Shown here: piece after piece, positions 1 to 7,203 of the stretch
Position numbering within the stretch: position 1 is the first letter of the stretch
Layout of the letters: the number at the start of each line of letters is the position of its first letter
From: Alishewanella jeotgali KCTC 22429
GTDB taxonomy: Bacteria > Pseudomonadota > Gammaproteobacteria > Enterobacterales > Alteromonadaceae
Length of the DNA: 64,000 nucleotides
Assembly (NCBI RefSeq): GCF_000245735.1
Contig: NZ_AHTH01000037.1
Coordinates: 62,001-126,000, forward strand
Direction of reading: 5' to 3'
Program-made: the position numbers and the translations under genes
Notes under the pieces: generated by a model
Seen by the model: the letters and a program-made list of their open reading frames with translations, nothing else
Told to the model about the DNA's origin: nothing
Database searches by the model: none

Positions 1-2
1 AT

Positions 3-1889
3 TACACCGGCACACCGTTACGCATTAAGTTGTTCTGGCTCATGCTGAGCCTCGGGTTGTTACATGGCTGTGCGATGGTCTCGGTGTCGGATATGGATAG
101 CCGTGATTACCTGAAACAGCGCCGTGGTGATGTGCTGACCACCGGCGATCTCAGCCTGTACGCGGGCACTGTGCTGCAAATACTGGGGCAGGATGAGCGC
201 AGTTGCCGGCGCCAGGCCGCGCAATGCGCAGAGATGTTGACGACCGCCATTGGCCTGACGACTGAGCAGCGCCTGTCGACCATGGCCGAGCTGTGGTTGT
301 ATGAAGCTATTAATGGTGTACGACCACCGCGGCAGGATCCGCAGGCGGAAATCGATGCCTACCTGATGAGCGCCCGCTACGCTTATGCCTATCTGTTTTA
401 TTCCGGTGTTGCTCCCTACCGGCGCCTGTTTGCCGACCGTCAGACTCAGGTGCGGGACTACTACAATTTTGCTACGCAACAGGCTGCGACCCTGCTATTC
501 GCCGGGCGCGAACGTGACTGGCTGCAAGACCCGCAACAACAATTTCGCACTACCAACTGGCAGGTACAGGCGCAGCTGCAACATCAGCGCTTCCGGCGTC
601 AGGCTTTACCAGAGCGGTTGGTGGCAACCAGTAGTCTGTCATTTAAAGGCTTACGCAATCAGTATCGCCGCGATGGTTTAGGCGCCGAAATGGTAGCCGA
701 TACCAAGGTGGGGCGGGATTGGCGTACTGAGCAGGGGTTTGCCGAATTACCGGTACCGGTGGTAACGGCGTTATTGAGTTTTGGTGGCGGTACCCTGCAG
801 GAGGTGCTAGTGACTAAGGAAGCCACCTTGCATTTGCTGGATCCGCTGCAACAAAAAGAGCTCTATGTGGCCGGGAATCTGGTGCCGCTGGCGGCGAATT
901 TTACCGCCGGTTATGGCTTATGGCTGGCACGCTCCGATTTTGCCCGCCAGGCATTCTGGAACCTGATGGGTGCCAGCGATGCCCTGGCCGAGCCGCAATT
1001 ATTTTTGCTGCAGCCCTTTGACCCCAACCGGAAAATTATTCTGTTGCTGCATGGTATTGCCAGTAGCCCGGAGGCCTGGGTTAACACCGCGAACGAAGTG
1101 CTGGGGGATGAAGCGCTGCGCGAGCGCTATCAGTTATGGCAACTCTATTATCCAACTAACCTGCCGTTGTTGTTAAATGTAAAGAGTCTGCATGCCCGCA
1201 TTGTTAGCACCTTGCAACACTTTGATCCGGAGGGAAAGACTGCCGCCGCTTCGGAGATGGTGATTATCGGCCACAGTATGGGCGGTGTGCTGGCGCGATT
1301 GCTGGTGTCGGACTCCGGCGATCATATCCTGCAATCAATAAGTCAGCAGCGGCATCTGGACTCGCGGCGACAGCAGCTGTTCTTTCAGCGCTTCCAGGAA
1401 GATCTGACCTTTAGCGCTTTACCTGGGGTGAGCCGGGCGATCTTTATTGCTGCACCACACCGGGGCACTACTGTGGCCGACTACCGGCTCGCCCGTTGGT
1501 TAGCTGGCTTGATAACCTTGCCGGTCACCGTGTTGGAACGTTTTGCTCAGGCCGCTGAGCTGCTGGCTGATCCGGATAATCAGGAACAGCAGCGCGCGGT
1601 GCGCTTTACCAGTATCGAAAACCTCAGTGAAAAAGACCTTTTTATCCGGGCGGCGGCTAAGCTGCCAATTAATCCGGCAGTACGTTATCACTCCATTATC
1701 GGTGTCGAGCAGCCAAATTTACCGCTGGAGCAACAAAGTGATGGTGTGGTGCCTTATCTTAGTGCCAGTCTGGCTGGTGCCGAGTCAGAAATGGTGATCC
1801 GTTCCGGCCACAGTGTGCAGGAAACCTCGGCGGCGATTCTGGAGATCCGCCGTATTCTGTACCAGCATTTAACAGAGCTGCCTGACTAA
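3..1889 (+). CDS. alpha/beta-hydrolase (lipase-like) lipoprotein, 5' end probably outside window
   Basis: Predicted envelope serine hydrolase of the alpha/beta fold. An oxyanion-type LLLHGIASS segment and the nucleophile elbow GHSMGG are visible, followed by APHRGT and a late GHSVQE that could supply the catalytic His. The N-terminus has a hydrophobic stretch ending in LHGCA, a plausible lipobox, so it should be lipid-anchored. The first in-frame start is TTG at 30 or ATG at 42, but the frame stays open to the window edge and the upstream codons (RIKLFWLM) would make a better signal peptide with basic residues. I therefore think the true start lies to the left. The substrate is unknown. It has no obvious link to the nitrate genes. 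Confidence 0.75.
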   Translation, partial: YTGTPLRIKLFWLMLSLGLLHGCAMVSVSDMDSRDYLKQRRGDVLTTGDLSLYAGTVLQILGQDERSCRRQAAQCAEMLTTAIGLTTEQRLSTMAELWLYEAINGVRPPRQDPQAEIDAYLMSARYAYAYLFYSGVAPYRRLFADRQTQVRDYYNFATQQAATLLFAGRERDWLQDPQQQFRTTNWQVQAQLQHQRFRRQALPERLVATSSLSFKGLRNQYRRDGLGAEMVADTKVGRDWRTEQGFAELPVPVVTALLSFGGGTLQEVLVTKEATLHLLDPLQQKELYVAGNLVPLAANFTAGYGLWLARSDFARQAFWNLMGASDALAEPQLFLLQPFDPNRKIILLLHGIASSPEAWVNTANEVLGDEALRERYQLWQLYYPTNLPLLLNVKSLHARIVSTLQHFDPEGKTAAASEMVIIGHSMGGVLARLLVSDSGDHILQSISQQRHLDSRRQQLFFQRFQEDLTFSALPGVSRAIFIAAPHRGTTVADYRLARWLAGLITLPVTVLERFAQAAELLADPDNQEQQRAVRFTSIENLSEKDLFIRAAAKLPINPAVRYHSIIGVEQPNLPLEQQSDGVVPYLSASLAGAESEMVIRSGHSVQETSAAILEIRRILYQHLTELPD

Positions 1890-1899
1890 ACTCAGGCAG
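1878..1899. terminator. hairpin between convergent genes
   Basis: CTGCCTGA and TCAGGCAG form an 8-bp perfect stem with a 6-nt loop across the stop codon of the hydrolase gene. There is no clear U-tract, so a terminator role for the convergent pair is only plausible. Confidence 0.35.
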
Positions 1900-1913
1900 C
1901 CAGTGTCTGGGGC

Positions 1914-2603
1914 TTACTGACAGCTACCACAGCAGTGCTGATCACCATGGCCGGGGCGCTTGGGCTCAACAAACAAAATTTCGTTCTCCAGTAAAATATG
2001 CTGCATTAAATCCTCTTTCAGTTCGCGCAGCCCCAGATAGAGTGCGGTCCAGGTGTTGCAGGCACCGGGATGCAGTTGCTGGCCAAAACTCAGTTCGTCC
2101 AGTTTTCGCAGTGCCTCACCATGCTCCTGATGCTCTTCCAGCATCACACTGATGGGCCCATAGGGATAAACACCGCGCACCAGCATCGGAAACAGGATTT
2201 GCTCCTCTTTCAGCATATGGCTTTCCAGCTCCTGCTGCATCTCGGCCAGATGATTGGCCAGGCCATGCGGGCAATGCGGGCTGTCGCTGTGTACCGTTTC
2301 TACCCGCCGGGCCAGGCGAATCAGCTCCGGCAATTGTTCGCGATGGCGTTGATGGAAGCGGTTTAGTACATACTCGGCCAGCTTGGCAGTGGGTTCGCTA
2401 TGCCAATCTACAGCAGGCTGCGGTTGTCGTTGTAATTTTTCCAGAGCGGCCAGTACCTCCTGTTGGTTTAAACCACGTTTGGCGATAGCGGCGCCCAGGC
2501 TTTGCTGACCGCCACAGCAAAAATCCAGTTTAAACTGATGAAAGACGGCAGTGGCACCGGCGATACGGGTGGCTAATTGGCCTAAGGGTTGTTCAAGTAG
2601 CAT
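1914..2603 (-). CDS. ytfE: iron-sulfur cluster repair di-iron protein YtfE/RIC
   Basis: Di-iron hemerythrin-like protein of the RIC family, which repairs Fe-S clusters damaged by nitric oxide or oxidants. The N-terminal ScdA_N domain carries the FCCGG motif (residues 28-32). The hemerythrin domain has iron-ligand candidates H84, H129, E133, H158, H202 and E206, in the E. coli order. The start is ATG at 2603, preceded by AGGAG; an upstream TTG would add seven residues but has no ribosome site. The C-terminus ends in an unusual His/Cys-rich tail (GHGDQHCCGSCQ). It is divergent from norR and has a sigma-54 promoter in its leader, so NO-dependent control by NorR is expected. About 229 residues, close to the usual 220. 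Confidence 0.95.
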   Translation of the reverse strand: MLLEQPLGQLATRIAGATAVFHQFKLDFCCGGQQSLGAAIAKRGLNQQEVLAALEKLQRQPQPAVDWHSEPTAKLAEYVLNRFHQRHREQLPELIRLARRVETVHSDSPHCPHGLANHLAEMQQELESHMLKEEQILFPMLVRGVYPYGPISVMLEEHQEHGEALRKLDELSFGQQLHPGACNTWTALYLGLRELKEDLMQHILLENEILFVEPKRPGHGDQHCCGSCQ

Positions 2604-2656
2604 GATGTTCTCCTGAGTAAACAAAGGTTTGCCCTAAGCGGGCGTTAGCCCTGTAC

Positions 2657-2672
2657 AGCAAGGCAAATGCCA
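2657..2672 (-). promoter_or_regulatory. sigma-54 (-24/-12) promoter of ytfE
   Basis: On the minus strand TGGCATTTGCCTTGCT fits the sigma-54 consensus TGGCAYR-N4-TTGCW, with GG and GC separated by exactly 10 bp. The start site would be near 2646, giving a leader of about 43 nt. NorR, encoded next door, is a sigma-54 activator, which makes the assignment coherent. Confidence 0.85.
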
Positions 2673-2713
2673 GAACTACCACCTTTGATTTATATCTGTT
2701 TTTTTTGACCGAT

Positions 2714-2726
2714 GGTAAATTAAACC
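2714..2726. promoter_or_regulatory. NorR-type enhancer site 1 (GT-N7-AC)
   Basis: GGTAAATTAAACC contains GT-N7-AC, the core recognised by NorR in E. coli norR-norVW. It lies about 55 bp upstream of the ytfE sigma-54 promoter, in an A/T-rich stretch. Confidence 0.6.
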
Positions 2727-2737
2727 CAGAAAAATTC

Positions 2738-2752
2738 GGGTGCTTTTCACCC
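2738..2752. promoter_or_regulatory. NorR-type enhancer site 2 (GT-N7-AC)
   Basis: GGGTGCTTTTCACCC is a palindrome (5-bp arms) whose core is GT-N7-AC. It is the most symmetric of the three candidate NorR sites between ytfE and norR. Confidence 0.65.
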
Positions 2753-2755
2753 TGT

Positions 2756-2769
2756 GGGTAAAATTAACC
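2756..2769. promoter_or_regulatory. NorR-type enhancer site 3 (GT-N7-AC), abutting the norR start
   Basis: GGGTAAAATTAACC contains GT-N7-AC and ends immediately before the norR ATG at 2770. Binding here could hinder norR expression, in keeping with the autorepression known for E. coli NorR. Three such sites also occur in the E. coli enhancer. Confidence 0.55.
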
Positions 2770-4284
2770 ATGCTTGATGCCGTGTTATTTGCTGATCTGG
2801 TCACCGAGTTGCCCTCTGCTGTGCGCTTACAGCGGCTGGTCAATACACTGCGCAGCCATTTTGGCTGTGGTGCTGTGGCATTGTTGCAGTTACAGCAGGC
2901 GCAGTTAAAGCCAGTAGCGGTGCAGGGACTGCTACGGGAAACCCTGGGCCGGCGTTTTCAGGTGGCGCAGCATCCACGTTTGGCGGCGATCTTAGCCAGC
3001 CGCCAACCCGTACGTTTTCCGCCGGGCAGTGAATTACCCGATCCCTATGATGGCTTGCTGGCTGAGCAACCAGGAGCCGTGGTGCCGGTGCATGATTGTA
3101 TGGGAGTATCGTTATATGTGGAGGGGCGCTGCTGGGGCGTATTAACACTGGATGCCCTGTCGCCGGCTAACTTTGATGCCCTAGCGGTGTTGCAGTTACA
3201 ACAATTAAGCTTGCTGGTAGAAGCCGCTATTCGTATTACCGAACTGGAGCAGGCGAACCGGGCGCTGCGGCAGGGTGGCTTGCCTACTGTCGGCACCAGT
3301 ACAACTGCAGCGCAACAGTATGAAATTATTGGTCAAAGCCCGGCGCTGCAGCAGATTTTACAGGAGCTGGATGTGGTAGCCGGCTCGGAGCTACCGGTGC
3401 TGCTGCTGGGAGAAACCGGGGTCGGCAAGGAGCTGTTCGCCCGGCAACTACATCGTCGCTCCGGCCGCGCCGAGCGCCCCATGATCTATGTTAACTGTGC
3501 AGCCTTACCGGAAAGTCTGGCAGAAAGTGAGCTATTCGGGCATAGCAAGGGCGCGTTTTCCGGCGCGTTAAGCGAGCGTGCCGGCCGCTTTGAGGCAGCA
3601 GATGGTGGTACCCTGTTTTTGGATGAAGTCGGGGAGCTAGCATTATCCGTGCAGGCAAAGCTGCTCAGAGTGCTGCAGAACGGTGAAATTCAGCGTTTAG
3701 GCTCGGATAAGCTGCGGCGGGTGAATGTACGGCTGGTTGCCGCGACCAATCGCGATTTACAGCAGCAGGTGAAACAGGGTGAATTTCGTGCTGATCTCTA
3801 CCACCGTTTATCAGTGTATCCGATCCCGATACCGCCGCTGCGGGAGCGCAGCGAAGATCTACCCTTATTAGCCGGGCATTTTCTGGAGCAGAACCGCAGC
3901 CGTCTTGGGCTACGTAGCTTAAGGCTGGCACCAGCGGCAGAGCTGGCTTTACTGGGTTATCACTGGCCGGGGAATATCCGCGAGCTGGAGCATGTGATTA
4001 GCCGCGCGGCAATCAAGGCGCTAAGTCAGGGCGCCCAGCGCTCTGACATCGTGATCCTGCAGCCAGAATTGCTCGATTTGCCCGGTAGTCAGCCGCAAGC
4101 ACCGGCGCTTGAACACATTGAGCTGCCGGTACAGGGGTTAAAGCAGGCAGTAAATCAGTTTCAGCAACAGCTGATCCGGCAGGCATTGCAGCAGCACCAA
4201 CAATGTTGGTCGAAAGCAGCCCGCGCCCTGCAACTGGATGCCAGTAATTTGCATAAGCTGGCGCAGCGTTTAGGGCTGAAATGA
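2770..4284 (+). CDS. norR: nitric oxide-responsive sigma-54 activator NorR
   Basis: NO-sensing transcription activator. The N-terminal GAF domain (about 1-170) contains the SELPDPYDG block typical of NorR, including the Asp and Arg equivalents proposed as iron ligands (D94, R70). The AAA+ domain (about 190-420) has Walker A GETGVGKE and a surface loop reading GAFSGA instead of the usual GAFTGA, a conservative T-to-S change. The C-terminus is a Fis-type helix-turn-helix ending [13 protein letters not shown] prefer ATG at 2770 over an in-frame GTG at 2740, because alignment to E. coli NorR begins there and the third NorR site would otherwise be coding. It overlaps the next gene by ATGA. Confidence 0.93.
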   Translation: MLDAVLFADLVTELPSAVRLQRLVNTLRSHFGCGAVALLQLQQAQLKPVAVQGLLRETLGRRFQVAQHPRLAAILASRQPVRFPPGSELPDPYDGLLAEQPGAVVPVHDCMGVSLYVEGRCWGVLTLDALSPANFDALAVLQLQQLSLLVEAAIRITELEQANRALRQGGLPTVGTSTTAAQQYEIIGQSPALQQILQELDVVAGSELPVLLLGETGVGKELFARQLHRRSGRAERPMIYVNCAALPESLAESELFGHSKGAFSGALSERAGRFEAADGGTLFLDEVGELALSVQAKLLRVLQNGEIQRLGSDKLRRVNVRLVAATNRDLQQQVKQGEFRADLYHRLSVYPIPIPPLRERSEDLPLLAGHFLEQNRSRLGLRSLRLAPAAELALLGYHWPGNIRELEHVISRAAIKALSQGAQRSDIVILQPELLDLPGSQPQAPALEHIELPVQGLKQAVNQFQQQLIRQALQQHQQCWSKAARALQLDASNLHKLAQRLGLK

Positions 4285-4664
4285 CGATGTTAAAAGCTAC
4301 TGCATATCGTTTGTTAGCCTTATTTAGCCTGTCGCTGGGGATCCTGGGTATTCCTTTACCGGGTTTACCCACTGTACCCTTTGTTTTACTGTCAGCCTGG
4401 GCTGCCGGCAAAGGCTGGCCAGAGTTTGAACGGTGGTTATTACTGCATCCGCGCTTTGGCCCGCCAATCCGGCAATGGCGGCAGCATGGTGCCGTATCGC
4501 GGCGGGCGAAATGGTTGGCATCCTTTATGATGCTGGCCAGTGTAGCGCTGTTATGGTTTTCTGCTGCCCCAGTGTTACTAAAAATCAGCTTACCCGTTGC
4601 GCTGCTGTTGGTCGCTATTTGGCTTTGGCGCCGTCCACAGCCACAGGAGATTACTTATGAGTGA
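4281..4664 (+). CDS. DUF454 (YbaN-like) inner membrane protein
   Basis: Small membrane protein of 127 residues of the DUF454/YbaN family. There are two or three hydrophobic segments (about 8-40 and 75-115) and the family-typical pattern GILGIPLPGLPTVPF, followed by AAGKGW. The biochemical function of the family is not established. The start overlaps the norR stop as ATGA, and the end overlaps the moeB start, so it is translated as part of a norR-DUF454-moeB unit. Confidence 0.85.
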   Translation: MTMLKATAYRLLALFSLSLGILGIPLPGLPTVPFVLLSAWAAGKGWPEFERWLLLHPRFGPPIRQWRQHGAVSRRAKWLASFMMLASVALLWFSAAPVLLKISLPVALLLVAIWLWRRPQPQEITYE

Positions 4665-5415
4665 GATACTGAGCCCGCTGCAGGCGCTGCGTTATAGCAG
4701 GCAACTGATGTTACCGGCGCTGGATTTTCGTGGTCAGGAAGCCTTACTGGCCAGTAAGGTGTTATTGGTTGGTATGGGCGGGCTTGGTTGTGCTGCGGCG
4801 CCTTATCTGGTGGCTAGCGGTGTCGGGGCGCTGACGCTGGTTGATAATGATGTGATTGACCGCAGCAATCTGCAGCGCCAGATCCTGTATCGCGAGCAGG
4901 ATATTGGCCAGCCTAAAGTCCTTACGGCAGTACAGCAACTGACACAGCTAAATAGCGAGATCCAGCTCAGTGCGATCCAGCAGCAGCTGGATCACACTGC
5001 GCTGGCGCAACTGGTACCGCAATTTACACTGGTACTGGACTGCACCGATAATCTGCTGACCCGTAATGCCATTAACAGCGCCTGTGTGCAAGCCGGCATA
5101 CCGTTGGTGTCAGCCGCCGCTATCCGCTTTGAGGGGCAGTTACTGAGTTTACGGAATCAACCGGGCGATCCCTGCTACCAATGTTTAAGCCGCTTCTTTG
5201 GTGAACAGCAGCTAAGCTGCATGGAAGCGGGCATTCTGTCGCCGGTTGTCGGCGTGCTGGGCGTGATGCAAGCACTTGCCGCGGTGAAGATCCTGGCCGC
5301 AGTGGGTGAACCCGAGTATCACCAGTTAAAGTTGTTTGATGCGCTAAGTGGTCAGTGGCAGCAGTTCCAATTGCCTGCCGATCCAAAGTGCCCGGTATGT
5401 TGCAGTAGGAAATAG
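4657..5415 (+). CDS. moeB: molybdopterin-synthase adenylyltransferase MoeB (ThiF/HesA family)
   Basis: E1-like enzyme that adenylates the C-terminal Gly-Gly of MoaD during molybdopterin synthesis. The nucleotide-binding motif GMGGLG is near residue 38, followed by RSNLQRQ. Two zinc-binding Cys pairs are present (CYQC near 177 and CPVC near 246). The start is ATG at 4657 with AGGAG upstream, overlapping the previous stop. It is the moeB partner of the moaD at 52508-52759. A ThiF role is possible because the two families are close, but no thiamine genes are nearby. Confidence 0.85.
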   Translation: MSEILSPLQALRYSRQLMLPALDFRGQEALLASKVLLVGMGGLGCAAAPYLVASGVGALTLVDNDVIDRSNLQRQILYREQDIGQPKVLTAVQQLTQLNSEIQLSAIQQQLDHTALAQLVPQFTLVLDCTDNLLTRNAINSACVQAGIPLVSAAAIRFEGQLLSLRNQPGDPCYQCLSRFFGEQQLSCMEAGILSPVVGVLGVMQALAAVKILAAVGEPEYHQLKLFDALSGQWQQFQLPADPKCPVCCSRK

Positions 5416-5454
5416 TACTGAGCTTGTGGGTTGTGTTGCTCCGTTGCGGTATTG

Positions 5455-5892
5455 TCAGTGTTTGGTATCTGGTACCCGGAACCGAACCTTAGCGCCAGCA
5501 GCTTCATTACCGGGAGTTTTGCCAAGTTGTGGCAGGATATCGCAGTGCACCTTTTGCAATAACTTATAGGCATCGGCCAGATCGCAATTTTCGTGATCGC
5601 GCTTTTTATAACCCAGGCTGGTCAGCTCGAGATGCCAGGTTGGCACTACCTCAACCGTGGCCAGGGTTTGTTTAACACAATTAAGCGGGCAACCATCCAC
5701 TGCCAGGATCGGCCGACCAGACTGTGCAACCTTTAGCAACTGTTTGACTCTACCGCCAACGCCGGCGATACAGGACATCTCGGCCAGACCTTCCCGATCG
5801 AGGACTACAGCTAAATCATTGGCCAGCTGCGCCACATTAGAGCAGCCGGAGCAGGCATAAACCAGCGGTTTCGTTTCGTAATCGTGACTCAT
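5455..5892 (-). CDS. DGC-domain putative zinc-binding protein
   Basis: 145-residue cytosolic protein of the DGC domain family (putative zinc-binding, function unknown). The conserved Cys motifs are visible: YACSGCSN at residues 13-20, a Cys in MSCIAGVGGR near 41, and the name-giving DGCPLNC near residues 66-72. No membrane segment or signal peptide. It lies just downstream of nnrS on the same strand but has its own promoter with a perfect FNR box and a NarL 7-2-7 site, so it should be induced anaerobically with nitrate. A role in nitrate or NO physiology is inferred only from context. Confidence 0.8.
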   Translation of the reverse strand: MSHDYETKPLVYACSGCSNVAQLANDLAVVLDREGLAEMSCIAGVGGRVKQLLKVAQSGRPILAVDGCPLNCVKQTLATVEVVPTWHLELTSLGYKKRDHENCDLADAYKLLQKVHCDILPQLGKTPGNEAAGAKVRFRVPDTKH

Positions 5893-5948
5893 AACGGCTT
5901 CCTGAAACTGACGATATGTTCAGTTTAGAAGCCTGCTAGCCACCCAGC

Positions 5949-5962
5949 TTGATGTAAATCAA
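5949..5962. promoter_or_regulatory. FNR/Anr box of the DGC gene
   Basis: TTGATGTAAATCAA matches TTGAT-N4-ATCAA in all ten positions. On the minus strand a -10 element TAAACT lies at 5922-5927, which puts the box centre near -41.5 relative to a start at about 5914, the class II activator position. Confidence 0.9.
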
Positions 5963-5976
5963 AACGCCGGCAGCTT

Positions 5977-5992
5977 TACCCCATCAGGGGTA
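5977..5992. promoter_or_regulatory. NarL 7-2-7 site upstream of the DGC gene
   Basis: TACCCCA-TC-AGGGGTA is an inverted pair of NarL heptamers in the 7-2-7 arrangement. It sits 29 bp upstream of the FNR box centre and just after the nnrS stop. Confidence 0.85.
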
Positions 5993-5997
5993 AGGGG

Positions 5998-7203
5998 TTA
6001 ACCCGGCCGCCCATCTGCCCTAGGCGTGGTTAACACCGGAAAATACACCAGCACATAGCAGCCATAAGCCAGCACCCAGCTGCCAATCCCCAGCCATAAC
6101 AAACTAAAGGTATGCTCCGGTAACCACCAGATCAGCAGGGTCCGGCTAATGCCGGCAATAGCAACCAGTAAAAAGGCCCAGCCCATAATGTGTTTCGGCT
6201 GCAGCAAGCGACCACTGTGGCCAAGCGAAACCCGCGCCATCATCGATAGGATCATCGAGCCCATGGCGCCGGCAGTCAGTGCATGTAGCGCAATGCTCTG
6301 GCTGACCGCAAAGCCGGCATAGCGTAGCGCAAACAAGGCCAGGCCCAGAGGAATAAACCAATAGGCCAGATGCAGTGACCACAGCAGCGGCACCCGTAGC
6401 GTGAGCCAGATTTTCCAGCGGGCGCAGCGGATGGCGGTTAGCAAAGCACTCAGGGCAAAGAGAGCACTTAGCGAACTGGCGGGTAGCAGAGGCACTAAAC
6501 TAAAAAAGTGCAGCATAAAAATCAGCCATAGACTGGCCAGTGCCGCCCGATCCAGCCAGGGCCAGGCCTCGACCTTAGTGGTTTTAGTGCCATTGGCAGT
6601 AAACATCGGGAGCACCCGGCCGCCGACAATTGCCATCAGCAGGGTAACAAGCCAGATTGCATTCAGGCTACCCAGCTGCTGTAAATCGTAGCGCTTAAGA
6701 TAAAGCCCGAGATACATCATCAGGTTACAGGCGGTTAGCAGCAGTAACACCGGCACAAAAAACAAATTGCGGTATTGTTGTACCGCCAGTAGCGGCTTCG
6801 CCAGTAACCAGGCGGCTAGTGGTAAAAAGCTCAGATCCACCAGGGCGACCAGCCACAGGGGCAGCGCCTCGCCAAAGAGCAGCAGCAGACGGGCGGCCAA
6901 CCAGAGCAGTGTTAGCAATAACAGCGTCGGGCCATGCGGTGCGCGTAGTGAGGTCCAATTTTGCACCGCGGTTAATAAAAAGCCGATGACAATGGCACAG
7001 GCAAAGCCAAAGATCATTTCATGGCTATGCCAGAATAATACCTGACCGACAGGTTGCAGCTGCAGCTGGCCGCCCAAGATCAGCCCCCACAACAGCATAG
7101 CGATAGCGCTAAAGGTGGCACCGAATAAAAACAGCGGTCGGAATGCCTGGCGCAATAGCGGCAACAGCTTTTGCTCGGTCGCCAGATCGGTAATTTGCAT
7201 CAT
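5998..7203 (-). CDS. nnrS: NnrS family haem-copper membrane protein
   Basis: Polytopic inner-membrane protein of 401 residues with about twelve hydrophobic segments. NnrS proteins are haem- and copper-containing and protect against nitric oxide stress in denitrifiers and Vibrio. Membrane His residues typical of the family are visible (FWHSHEMIFGFA near 60, SIALHALTAGAMG, MARVSLGHSGR). It overlaps the upstream narK-like gene by ATGA, so nitrate/nitrite transport and NO tolerance are translationally coupled. The downstream DGC gene has a separate promoter. Confidence 0.9.
   Translation of the reverse strand: MMQITDLATEQKLLPLLRQAFRPLFLFGATFSAIAMLLWGLILGGQLQLQPVGQVLFWHSHEMIFGFACAIVIGFLLTAVQNWTSLRAPHGPTLLLLTLLWLAARLLLLFGEALPLWLVALVDLSFLPLAAWLLAKPLLAVQQYRNLFFVPVLLLLTACNLMMYLGLYLKRYDLQQLGSLNAIWLVTLLMAIVGGRVLPMFTANGTKTTKVEAWPWLDRAALASLWLIFMLHFFSLVPLLPASSLSALFALSALLTAIRCARWKIWLTLRVPLLWSLHLAYWFIPLGLALFALRYAGFAVSQSIALHALTAGAMGSMILSMMARVSLGHSGRLLQPKHIMGWAFLLVAIAGISRTLLIWWLPEHTFSLLWLGIGSWVLAYGCYVLVYFPVLTTPRADGRPG

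Noticed and set aside
2740-2769. GTG start for norR at 2740
   Set aside because: Similarity to NorR begins at the ATG at 2770, and the extra codons would fall on two NorR-type operator sites.
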